A stretch of 13,446 nucleotides of DNA. It comes from an uncultured Steroidobacteraceae bacterium (GTDB lineage: Bacteria > Pseudomonadota > Gammaproteobacteria > Steroidobacterales > Steroidobacteraceae). Below the pieces are notes generated by a model, which was given only the letters and a program-made list of their open reading frames with translations, made no database searches and was not told the DNA's origin. A program made the translations under genes and the position numbers. Each line of letters begins with the position of its first letter. Position 1 is the first letter of the stretch. The DNA lies in contig CATPBM010000106.1 of assembly GCA_955652625.1 (NCBI GenBank), positions 1-13,446 on the forward strand, read 5' to 3'. Shown one piece after another: positions 7,250-13,446 of the stretch.

Positions 7250-8464
7250 TTGCGCACGACGCAGTCACAGAGCAAGCCGTCCGGTGAGCACAGCGCCGCG
7301 AGACCCCTGCAGCTGCGCTTCCGCGACGCGGAGCTCGAGCATCAATTTCTCCTGAGCTATCGGGCGGCCTCACGCCCGTGGGTGCGCATGAGCCTCGTGG
7401 TCGCGCTGACCACGACGCTTGGTTTCGCCGTCATCGATCACTGGCTGCTGGTTGGGCCGCGCCTGGCGCGCCCGGATATCTGGCGCTTCGGCCTGCAGCT
7501 GCCGCTGGTGCTCATCATGATGGTGCTCAGCACGCCGCGGCTGTACATGCGCTGGTACCAGGCGGCCATCCAGACGGCGGCGCCGCTGTTTGGAGTGGGC
7601 ACTGTGCTCATGGCCGTGGAGGCGACTCCCGCGCAGCTGCCACTGGTGGCGGCGCGCCTGCTGCTGGTCGCATTTTTTTTCTACTTCATGCTGGGTCTGT
7701 CGTTCCGTGCGGCCGTGCGCTGCAACCTGCTGCTGATCGCCGCGTATTCCACCGCGGCACTGCTCGGCGCCATTGCCACGCCGGTGGCGATTTACTCACT
7801 GTGGGTGCTGTTCTGCGCCAACCTCATCGGCGGCGCCGGCTGCTACGCGCTCGAATATGCCAACCGCGTGGCATTCCTCGAGCGGCGGCGCCTCGCGGAG
7901 GTCGCCACGCATGACGGGCTCACGGGACTTTTGAACCGCGCCGCCCTCGAGGAGCAGGCGCGCAGCCTCTGGCAGCACGCGCAGGTCGCGCGACTGCCGG
8001 TGTCAGTGATGCTGATCGACATCGATCACTTCAAGGCTTACAACGATCGTTACGGACACCAGGCAGGCGATCGCTGTCTGCAGGAAGTCGCCGCCGCCAT
8101 CCGCATGGCAGTGAGGCGCCGTCCGCTCGACGTCGTGGCGCGCTATGGCGGGGAAGAGATCGCCGCCATCCTGGTGGGCGGCGATCGCGCGGACGCCAGT
8201 GGCGCGGCCGAACGCGCGCTCAAGGCGGTGGCGGATCTCGGCATCGCCCACAGTGCCTCGACCACGCGGCCGTACATCACGGTGAGCATCGGCGTGACCA
8301 CAGTGGATCCGGGTGGCAGCTATTCCCACGAGCACGCCGTGCGCCTTGCCGACATCGCACTCTACGCCAGCAAGGACCGCGGGCGCGACGGCTGGTCCTT
8401 CCACGAGCCTGCGGGTGAGGGCGGCGGCGTCGGCACGGGCGAGCTGCTGAAGACGGCAAGCTGA
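7250..8464 (+). CDS. Membrane-bound diguanylate cyclase (GGDEF domain)
   Basis: This 404-residue protein has a cytoplasmic N-terminal stretch, about six hydrophobic segments between roughly 46 and 205 (including FFFYFMLGLSF and VAIYSLWVLFCANLIGG), and a C-terminal GGDEF domain from about 215. The domain starts with the usual HDGLTGLLNR. It has the metal-site Asp257 in LIDIDHFKAYNDRYGHQAGD and the active loop RYGGEEI with GGEE at 300-303. RPLD at 291-294 is a proper inhibitory RxxD site, so product feedback is likely. It should make cyclic di-GMP from two GTP. No EAL domain is present. The membrane part is probably a sensor of unknown ligand. The start is a TTG at 7250, because a stop lies at 7235-7237 and no ATG or GTG precedes the first conserved stretch (LRFRDAELEHQF). 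A purine-rich AGGGGGCGG sits just before it. Confidence 0.9.
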   Translation: MRTTQSQSKPSGEHSAARPLQLRFRDAELEHQFLLSYRAASRPWVRMSLVVALTTTLGFAVIDHWLLVGPRLARPDIWRFGLQLPLVLIMMVLSTPRLYMRWYQAAIQTAAPLFGVGTVLMAVEATPAQLPLVAARLLLVAFFFYFMLGLSFRAAVRCNLLLIAAYSTAALLGAIATPVAIYSLWVLFCANLIGGAGCYALEYANRVAFLERRRLAEVATHDGLTGLLNRAALEEQARSLWQHAQVARLPVSVMLIDIDHFKAYNDRYGHQAGDRCLQEVAAAIRMAVRRRPLDVVARYGGEEIAAILVGGDRADASGAAERALKAVADLGIAHSASTTRPYITVSIGVTTVDPGGSYSHEHAVRLADIALYASKDRGRDGWSFHEPAGEGGGVGTGELLKTAS

Positions 8465-8528
8465 CTTTCCCGGCTGCGCCGCGCACGTCGTCAATACCCC
8501 GACGGAGGCATTGTTCACCCGGCGCCGC

Positions 8529-8575
8529 GGCCGCAAGAGTGCGGTTTGCGGCCCCTCTGGCGCGCTTTTGCGGCC
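8529..8575 (+). repeat. GC-rich inverted repeat with an extra direct copy
   Basis: GGCCGCAA at 8529-8536 and TTGCGGCC at 8546-8553 form a perfect 8-bp stem around a 9-base loop. A second TTGCGGCC follows at 8568-8575 after TGGCGCGCTT. It lies between the cyclase stop and the exporter operon. No T-run follows the first stem, so it is not a standard terminator. It may allow alternative pairing in the leader of the operon, or be an operator. Confidence 0.4.
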
Positions 8576-8638
8576 AGCAACCGCGGGGTGGACTCAGGCT
8601 CACTTGCGCTGTCGGGCGCGACCCCCGATGCTTTTGTC

Positions 8639-9631
8639 ATGAACGCACTTTCGGTACGCGGACTCACCAAGACCTACAGCAACGGCGTGCAGGCGCTCAA
8701 GGGCGTCGACCTGGAGGTCGAGCGCGGCGATTTCTTCGCGCTGCTCGGGCCCAACGGCGCCGGCAAGACCACCCTGATCGGCATCATCACCTCGCTCGTC
8801 AACAAGACGGCCGGTGAGGCGCGCGTCTTCGGCCACGACATCGACCGCGAGCTCGAAGCGGCCAAGGCCTGCATCGGCATCGTGCCGCAGGAAATCAACT
8901 TCAACATGTTCGAGACGCCGCACACCATCGTGGTCAACCAGGCGGGCTTCTACGGCATCCCGCGCCAGGTGGCGCGCGAGCGCGCCGAGAAGTACCTGAA
9001 GCAGCTGCAGCTGTGGGACAAGCGCAACGGCATCTCCCGTGGGCTGTCCGGTGGCATGAAGCGCCGCCTGATGATTGCGCGCGCACTGATGCACGAGCCG
9101 CGCCTGCTGATTCTCGATGAGCCCACCGCCGGCGTCGACATCGAGATCCGGCGCTCGATGTGGGACTTCCTGCGCGAGATCAACGCGCGCGGCACCACCA
9201 TCATTCTCACCACGCATTACCTCGAGGAGGCCGAGACCCTGTGCCGCAACATCGCCATCATCAATGGTGGGCGCATCATCGAGCGCGATGGCATGCGCAG
9301 CCTCCTGGGCAGGCTCCATGTGGCGACCTTCGTGCTCAACCTGCGTGAATCCCTCGGCGTGGCCCCGCACCTCGAGGGTTATGTGACGCGGCTCGTCGAC
9401 GATCACACCCTCGAGGTGGAGGTATCGAAGGAGGAGAGCATCAACGAGATCTTCGCGCGCCTTTCCGCGCTCGGCATCGAGGTCCTGAGCATGCGCAACA
9501 AGGTGAACCGGCTGGAGGAGATTTTCATGCGTCTGGTCGAGGGACGCGCCATCCCCGGCGAAGGCGCAGGCGAGGTTGCCTCCGCGGGAGCGCCCGCGAC
9601 GCCGCGCACCCCGGCAGAGGTGGCGCGATGA
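8639..9631 (+). CDS. yadG: ABC transporter ATP-binding protein, YadG type
   Basis: This 330-residue ATPase has all nucleotide-binding motifs: Walker A GPNGAGKTT at 37-45, Q-loop Gln84 in IVPQEINFN, signature LSGGM at 136-140, Walker B LLILDE at 156-161 with catalytic Glu161, and H-loop His193 in TTHYLEEAE. It tracks E. coli YadG closely (SLVNKTAG, FETPHTIVVNQAGFYG, KRRLMIARALMHEPRLLILD, VLSMRNKVNRLEEIF), then adds an Ala/Gly/Pro-rich tail of about 25 residues. It should power the YadH-type permease encoded next, as a cytoplasmic dimer at the inner membrane. The substrate of this exporter class is not established. The ATG at 8639 matches the family start. The frame stays open to 8546 but that part is unconserved, and there is no clear ribosome site. 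Its TGA overlaps the permease ATG by four bases. Confidence 0.93.
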   Translation: MNALSVRGLTKTYSNGVQALKGVDLEVERGDFFALLGPNGAGKTTLIGIITSLVNKTAGEARVFGHDIDRELEAAKACIGIVPQEINFNMFETPHTIVVNQAGFYGIPRQVARERAEKYLKQLQLWDKRNGISRGLSGGMKRRLMIARALMHEPRLLILDEPTAGVDIEIRRSMWDFLREINARGTTIILTTHYLEEAETLCRNIAIINGGRIIERDGMRSLLGRLHVATFVLNLRESLGVAPHLEGYVTRLVDDHTLEVEVSKEESINEIFARLSALGIEVLSMRNKVNRLEEIFMRLVEGRAIPGEGAGEVASAGAPATPRTPAEVAR

Positions 9632-10437
9632 ACAGCGTGGCGCAGGCCGCCGCGCCGCCGATCCGCCTGAACGTGGTGCGCTGGATCGGCTTCAAGACCA
9701 TCGTCATCCGTGAGTACGGCCGCATCATCCGCATCTGGGGCCAGACCATAGTGCCGTCGGTGGTGACCGCGGTGTTGTATTTCGCGATTTTCGGCAGCCT
9801 CATCGGCCGGCGCGTCGGGGTGATGGGCGGCTTCGACTACAAGCAGTTCATCGCCCCGGGCCTCATCATGATGTCGGTGATCACCAACTCCTATGGCAAC
9901 GTCGTTGCTTCGTTCTTTGGCGCCAAGTTCGGCAAGCACGTCGAGGAGCTGCTGGTCTCGCCGCTGCCGAACTGGGTGATCGTCGCCGGCTATGCCACCG
10001 GCGGGGTGGTGCGCGGCGTACTGGTGGGCCTGGCCGTGACCGTCGTGTCGCTGGTGTTCACGCACCTGCACGTGCACCACCTGGCGCTGATCTTCACGGC
10101 GCTGGTGCTGACGTCGCTCACCTTCGCCCTGGCAGGCTTTCTCAACGCGCTGTTCGCCAAGAACTTCGACCAGGTGAACTGGATCCCGGCCTTCGTGCTC
10201 ACGCCGCTCACCTATTTCGGCGGGGTGTTCTACTCGGTGAGCCTGCTGCCGGACTGGGCGCAGAACCTCTCGTACGTGAATCCCATCCTCTACATGGTCA
10301 ATGCCTTCCGCTTCGGATTCCTCGGAGTCTCGGACGTCGATGTCGGTGTTGCGTTCGCGCTCATGGCGTCGGCGGCGATCGTGCTGTTCGCGGTGGCAGT
10401 GGGACTCATGAACCGGGGCACGGGAATCAGGGAGTGA
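9628..10437 (+). CDS. yadH: ABC-2 type transporter permease, YadH type
   Basis: This 269-residue integral membrane protein has about six hydrophobic segments, at roughly 40-60, 73-95, 114-145, 151-172, 185-206 and 243-262. It has the ABC-2 hallmark block near the C terminus (LTPLTYFGGVFYSVSLLP, then NPILYMVNAFRFGFLG). It closely resembles E. coli YadH (QFIAPGLIMMSVITNSY, SFFGAKFGKHVEELLVSPLP). With the upstream ATPase it should form a two-plus-two exporter in the inner membrane. The ATG at 9628 overlaps the ATPase stop as ATGA, and its own TGA overlaps the GTG of the next gene, so the three genes are probably translationally coupled. The N-terminal 20 residues are slightly longer than in E. 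coli. Confidence 0.93.
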   Translation: MNSVAQAAAPPIRLNVVRWIGFKTIVIREYGRIIRIWGQTIVPSVVTAVLYFAIFGSLIGRRVGVMGGFDYKQFIAPGLIMMSVITNSYGNVVASFFGAKFGKHVEELLVSPLPNWVIVAGYATGGVVRGVLVGLAVTVVSLVFTHLHVHHLALIFTALVLTSLTFALAGFLNALFAKNFDQVNWIPAFVLTPLTYFGGVFYSVSLLPDWAQNLSYVNPILYMVNAFRFGFLGVSDVDVGVAFALMASAAIVLFAVAVGLMNRGTGIRE

Positions 10438-11327
10438 AGCCGGCCGTCGCCCTGGTGAGCGCGCGCGCCGCACGCGGGCTCGACGAGGACATGCCGCCGC
10501 TGCTGGCGGCGTTCGCCGCCGCCGGCGCGCACGCAGAGATCGCCAACTGGGACGATGCCGGGGTCGATTGGGCGCGCTTCGATATCGCGCTGCTGCGCTC
10601 CGCCTGGGATTACACCGAGCGCCTGCCGGAGTTTCTCACCTGGGTGGAGCACACCGCTTCGGTCACGAGGCTCATGAACCCCGCGCCGGTGGTGCGCTGG
10701 AACTCCGACAAGCATTACCTGCACGAGCTCGCCCGCGCGGGCCTTGCGGTGGTGCCCACCTGCTACGCGGATCCCGGGGCGGACGCGGGCGCGGTGCTGC
10801 GGGAGTTTCTCGCGCAGCACAGCTGCGCGGAGGTGGTAGTGAAGCCGGCAGTGGGGGCGGGCTCGCGCGACACCCGCCGCCACGCACGCACCGCCACGGC
10901 AGAGATCCTCGTGCACATGAACCGCCTGCTCGCCGCGCAGCGCAGCGTCATGTTGCAGCCGTATCTTTCCGGGGTGGATGTGCACGGCGAGACCGCCCTC
11001 ATGTTCATTGCCGGCCGCTTCAGTCACGCCATCCGCAAGGGGCCCCTGCTGCCCCCGGGCGCGCCCTCGACGCAGGGGCTGTTCGCGCCCGAAGCGATCA
11101 GCCCCCGGATCCCCGGCGCCGATGAGCTCGCGGCGGCAGAGCGGGTACTGGCGCACCTGCCCTTCGGCACGCTGCTGTATGCGCGCGTGGACCTCATCCG
11201 CGATGCGCAGGGGAGTCCGCGCCTGCTGGAGCTGGAGATCACCGAGCCGTCACTGTTTCTCGCCCACGCCCCGGGCTCCGGCTCGCGCCTGGCCACGGCT
11301 GCCCTGGCTGGCCTGCCACCGCGCTGA
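10434..11327 (+). CDS. ATP-grasp enzyme of unknown substrate
   Basis: This 297-residue soluble protein has an ATP-grasp layout. An N-terminal pre-grasp domain (about 1-85) contains NWDDAGVDWARFD and LLRSAWDYTERLPEFLTW. Nucleotide-binding lysines are likely at 93 (WNSDKHYL) and 137 (VVVKPAVGAGSRDTRR). MLQPYLSGVDVHGETALMF at about 173-191 holds the acidic linker. Metal ligands are expected from LYARVDLI (Asp253) and LLELEITEPSLFL (Glu266, Glu268). This arrangement resembles RimK/glutathione-synthetase-like ligases, and the cyclo-ligase DcsG of cycloserine synthesis is the nearest characterised type I can recall. It would activate a carboxylate with ATP and join it to an amine or similar group; the substrate is unknown. 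The GTG at 10434 overlaps the permease stop as GTGA, with AGGGA just before it. The tight coupling to an exporter suggests a linked job, but this is inference. Confidence 0.8.
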   Translation: MKPAVALVSARAARGLDEDMPPLLAAFAAAGAHAEIANWDDAGVDWARFDIALLRSAWDYTERLPEFLTWVEHTASVTRLMNPAPVVRWNSDKHYLHELARAGLAVVPTCYADPGADAGAVLREFLAQHSCAEVVVKPAVGAGSRDTRRHARTATAEILVHMNRLLAAQRSVMLQPYLSGVDVHGETALMFIAGRFSHAIRKGPLLPPGAPSTQGLFAPEAISPRIPGADELAAAERVLAHLPFGTLLYARVDLIRDAQGSPRLLELEITEPSLFLAHAPGSGSRLATAALAGLPPR

Positions 11328-11379
11328 TCTAGCCGCCCGCTGCCCGCCGGGAGGTGCCTACGGCACGGCGCAACAATTA

Positions 11380-11395
11380 TGTGACGTAGAGCACA
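11380..11395 (+). promoter_or_regulatory. CRP-type binding site
   Basis: TGTGA-CGTAGA-GCACA matches the CRP consensus TGTGA-N6-TCACA at nine of ten half-site bases. It lies 88 bases before the PAP2 ATG, in the 155-base gap after the ATP-grasp gene, where an activator site would be expected. The downstream promoter is not clear, although TTAATCT at 11431-11437 could hold a -10. Other CRP/FNR-family proteins could also bind this pattern. Confidence 0.55.
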
Positions 11396-11452
11396 CGAAA
11401 TAGCGCGTAACTCGTTGTCGCAACAAACGCTTAATCTTTCATTCATGGGACT

Positions 11453-11482
11453 GACGCGTACTTGAGCGAGGCTGTACGCGTC
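11453..11482 (+). repeat. Perfect 9-bp stem-loop ending at the PAP2 start codon
   Basis: GACGCGTAC at 11453-11461 pairs exactly with GTACGCGTC at 11474-11482, and the ATG follows at 11483. The 12-base loop contains GAGCGAGG, the only ribosome-site-like sequence for this gene. Each arm also contains the palindrome ACGCGT. In RNA it would present or hide the ribosome site; in DNA it could be an operator. Confidence 0.6.
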
Positions 11483-12022
11483 ATGAAAGCGACCGGTTTC
11501 AATGCGTTCATCGCGCGCGTCGACGCCGCAGAGTACGACTTGTGCCGGCGGCTGAACCGCGGCGCCGCCTTCGCGCTCCCACGCCGCATCTTTCAGATCG
11601 CGAGCCGCCTGGGCGATGGCATCGTTTGGTACGGGCTGATGCTCGCCCTGCCGCTGCTTTGTGGCGCGGCCGCAATGAAGCCGGCGATGGTCATGGCGCT
11701 GACCGGCGCGCTGGGGGTGGCGGTCTACACGTTGCTGAAGCGGGTGTTCGTGCGTGAGCGCCCGTTCATCAGGCACGACACGATCAGCCTGGCGGCTGCG
11801 CCGCTCGATCGCTACAGCTTTCCTTCCGGACATACCCTGCACGCCGTGTCCTTCACCTGGCAGGCGTGCGCGCATTTCCCCGAGCTCGCCTGGGTGCTCG
11901 TGCCGCTCGCGGCGCTGATCGCCGGCTCGCGCGTGATCCTCGGCCTGCACTATCCTTCGGACCTGCTCGCCGGAGCGGCCATCGGCGCTACGCTCGCGGA
12001 ACTCGGCCTGGCTTTTACTTGA
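11483..12022 (+). CDS. PAP2-family phosphatase, membrane-bound
   Basis: This 179-residue protein carries all three motifs of the PAP2 acid phosphatase superfamily: KRVFVRERP (Lys86, Arg93, Pro94), PSGH at 114-117 with the proton-donor His117, and SRVILGLHYPSD (Ser149, Arg150, nucleophile His156, Asp160). Hydrophobic segments lie at about 47-64, 67-84, 119-131, 135-149 and 160-178, as expected for an inner-membrane enzyme with its active site on the outer face. Family substrates include phosphatidate, phosphatidylglycerophosphate and undecaprenyl pyrophosphate; the motifs do not distinguish them. The ATG at 11483 is preferred, with GAGCGAGG upstream. A TTG at 11462 is in frame but lacks a ribosome site. 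The glycosyltransferase gene begins 60 bases later on the same strand. Confidence 0.9.
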   Translation: MKATGFNAFIARVDAAEYDLCRRLNRGAAFALPRRIFQIASRLGDGIVWYGLMLALPLLCGAAAMKPAMVMALTGALGVAVYTLLKRVFVRERPFIRHDTISLAAAPLDRYSFPSGHTLHAVSFTWQACAHFPELAWVLVPLAALIAGSRVILGLHYPSDLLAGAAIGATLAELGLAFT

Positions 12023-12082
12023 GTTGACGTGATACGAGGCTCTCTCGCAACGGCGCCCTTCGCGCGTACGGTGCTCTAGCGC

Positions 12083-13294
12083 GTGCGCGTGCTGTTCATT
12101 TCCGACGTCTACTTTCCGCGCGTCAACGGCGTTTCAACTTCCATCCGCACTTTTCGCGAGGACCTCGCGACCCACGGCGTCGAAACGCAACTCGTTGCGC
12201 CCTCCTATGAAGCGCGCCGCGCCGGCGCAGACAGCGCAGGGGCGCCTGAGGAGCAGGGCGTGCTGCGCGTGGCCGCGGCGCGCGTGCCGCGCGACCCGGA
12301 GGATCGGCGCATGGTATGGCGTTGCCTGACGCGCGCGCTCGATGCCTTGCCCCGCGGCGAGTTCGACCTGGTGCACATCCACACCCCGTTCGTCGCCCAC
12401 TACGCCGGCGTGCGTTTCGCGCGCCGCGCCAACATTCCCTGCCTCGCGACCTATCACACCTTTTTTGAGGAGTACCTGCATCACTACCTGCCGGTGCTGC
12501 CGCGCGCCGTGAGCCGGTTCCTGGCACGCAGTTTCACCCGTTCGCAGTGCGCCACCGTGCAGGCGCTGATCGCCCCCTCCGAGCCGATGCGCGCGGTGCT
12601 CAGCGCGTACGGCGTGACGACTCCCATTCACGTGCTGCCGACCGGGCTCGCGGCCGACCGTTTCCGCGCCGGCGACGGCGCCGCATTCCGCGCGCGCGCC
12701 GGCATCGCTCCCGAGCGGCCGCTGGTGACCTACATCGGGCGCGTCGCGCACGAGAAGAACATCGGCTTCCTGGTGCAGGTGTTCGCGCAGGTGCTGAAGT
12801 CGGTGCCGGAGGCGTTGCTGGTGATCGCGGGGGAGGGGCCGGCGCGCGAGCCGCTGCGTCAGCAGGTGGCCGCTCTCGGACTTACCCAGCAGGTCCACTT
12901 TGCCGGTTACCTGGATCGGGACAGCGCGCTGCTCGACTGTTACGCGGCGGCAGACGTGTTCGTGTTCGCCTCGCGCACCGAGACCCAGGGGCTGGTGCTG
13001 CTCGAGGCCATGGCTCAGGGGACTGCGGTAGTCTCGACGGCCGAGCTCGGCACGCGTTCGATCCTCGTGCCCGGGAGCGGTGCGCTCATCGTGCCCGAGG
13101 AGCGCGCTGCATTCGCCGACGCGGTGGCGCGCGTGCTTGCGGATGCGGGCCTGCGCGAGGGGCTCGCGGCGCGCGGCCGCGTGTATGCGCGCACCTGGTC
13201 CTCGGCGACCATGGCGCGGCGCCTGGTCGACCTCTACGGCGAGTTGCGCAGCACGCCACGCGCAGCTGCGCGCGCCGCCCGCGTGCTGGCCTGA
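12083..13294 (+). CDS. Glycosyltransferase family 4 (GT-B fold), possibly glycolipid-forming
   Basis: This 403-residue protein has two Rossmann-like halves. The N-terminal half starts MRVLFISDVYFPRVNGVSTS with the glycine-rich acceptor loop, then has VHIHTPFVAHYAG at about 97-109 and ATYHTFFEEYLHHYLP with His125 at about 122-137. The C-terminal half has YIGRVAHEKNIGFL at about 217-230 (donor-binding Arg220 and Lys225) and the EX7E motif ETQGLVLLE at 300-308, followed by AMAQGTAVVST. It is a retaining enzyme using a nucleotide-sugar donor. The YHTFFEEY region resembles lipid-directed members such as diacylglycerol glucosyltransferases and phosphatidylinositol mannosyltransferases, but the acceptor is not proven. 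The GTG at 12083 is the best start, since a stop lies six bases upstream; another GTG at 12089 is possible. No strong ribosome site is seen. It probably shares a transcript with the PAP2 gene. Confidence 0.9.
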   Translation: MRVLFISDVYFPRVNGVSTSIRTFREDLATHGVETQLVAPSYEARRAGADSAGAPEEQGVLRVAAARVPRDPEDRRMVWRCLTRALDALPRGEFDLVHIHTPFVAHYAGVRFARRANIPCLATYHTFFEEYLHHYLPVLPRAVSRFLARSFTRSQCATVQALIAPSEPMRAVLSAYGVTTPIHVLPTGLAADRFRAGDGAAFRARAGIAPERPLVTYIGRVAHEKNIGFLVQVFAQVLKSVPEALLVIAGEGPAREPLRQQVAALGLTQQVHFAGYLDRDSALLDCYAAADVFVFASRTETQGLVLLEAMAQGTAVVSTAELGTRSILVPGSGALIVPEERAAFADAVARVLADAGLREGLAARGRVYARTWSSATMARRLVDLYGELRSTPRAAARAARVLA

Positions 13295-13413
13295 TTCATT
13301 AAGTCACCCCGCCAGGCCGCAGCGCGTCTTCGCTCCGCGACAGCAGTGGAACGCGGGCGGTTCTGGGCTACACTTTCCGCCGCCTACCGCACCGCCGGTG
13401 GTTCGAGCGGAAC

Positions 13414-13446
13414 ATGGGAGCAAAACGGGCCTTAATCGTGGACGAC
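13414..13446 (+). CDS. Start of a response-regulator-like gene, cut by window edge
   Basis: An ATG at 13414 begins MGAKRALIVDD and runs off the edge after 11 codons. A short basic start, then a hydrophobic strand and paired aspartates (ALIVDD), is how receiver domains begin, the DD being the acidic metal-site pair. GAGCGG lies shortly upstream. The rest of the gene, and any output domain, cannot be seen. The 119 bases before it contain a -10-like TACACT at 13369-13374 without a convincing -35. Confidence 0.5.
   Translation, partial: MGAKRALIVDD

Noticed and set aside
6019..7275. 418-residue minus-strand open frame over gshA and the following gap
   Set aside because: It has no domain or conserved motif and overlaps gshA completely. 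It has shadow composition.
8600..9406. Minus-strand frames antisense to the ABC ATPase (and similar ones at 9403-10473, 10290-11156 and 11024-11950)
   Set aside because: They are His/Arg/Glu-rich shadow translations opposite well-recognised genes.
11354..11366. GTGCC-TAC-GGCAC hairpin after the ATP-grasp gene as a terminator
   Set aside because: It has only a 5-bp stem with a 3-base loop and no T-run follows.
12024..12052. TTGACG as a -35 element between the PAP2 and glycosyltransferase genes
   Set aside because: No -10-like hexamer occurs 15-19 bases downstream, and the short gap fits co-transcription.
13346..13374. Sigma-70 promoter before the response-regulator-like gene (TACACT)
   Set aside because: The -10 is plausible, but no acceptable -35 lies at the right distance, so it is not listed as a feature.

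Overview
The window reads as ordinary chromosome of a GC-rich gammaproteobacterium. The reasons are an E. coli-type glutamate-cysteine ligase (GshA), a FadI-like thiolase, a YadG/YadH-type ABC exporter that follows the E. coli proteins almost block by block, and uniformly GC-rich codon use. I cannot name the genus. I see no tRNA, rRNA, CRISPR array, insertion sequence or phage gene, and no gene-free stretch longer than 300 bases (the longest is about 190).

Layout. (1) 1-1492, minus strand: a dienelactone hydrolase gene followed by a gabD-like aldehyde dehydrogenase gene cut by the left edge. (2) 1565-4257, plus strand: a FadI-like thiolase, then a secreted Sel1-repeat/TonB-C-like protein whose reading frame is broken by one extra T near 4068-4070. 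(3) 4264-5109, minus strand: methylthioadenosine phosphorylase, convergent with (2) and divergent from gshA. (4) 5248-6828, plus: gshA. (5) 7021-8464, plus: a 65-residue protein of unknown function, then a membrane diguanylate cyclase. (6) 8639-11327, plus: an operon with 4-base stop/start overlaps, made of an ABC ATPase, an ABC-2 permease and an ATP-grasp ligase-like enzyme. (7) 11483-13294, plus: a PAP2 phosphatase and a family-4 glycosyltransferase. (8) 13414 to the right edge: the first 11 codons of what looks like a response regulator.

Functions. Part (1) and the thiolase suggest carbon catabolism (semialdehyde oxidation, ester/lactone hydrolysis, thiolytic cleavage). mtnP and gshA both touch sulfur metabolism (methionine salvage and glutathione synthesis) and share a 138-base divergent intergenic region with a nested inverted repeat. 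The PAP2/glycosyltransferase pair could act in envelope lipid or glycolipid metabolism. A good CRP-type palindrome lies upstream of it, and a 9-bp stem-loop ends at its likely start codon.

The least explained item is the ATP-grasp enzyme tightly coupled to the YadGH-type exporter. It could mean a small ligated product that is made and exported, but the sequence alone does not prove this. I found no clear new defence or mobile system.
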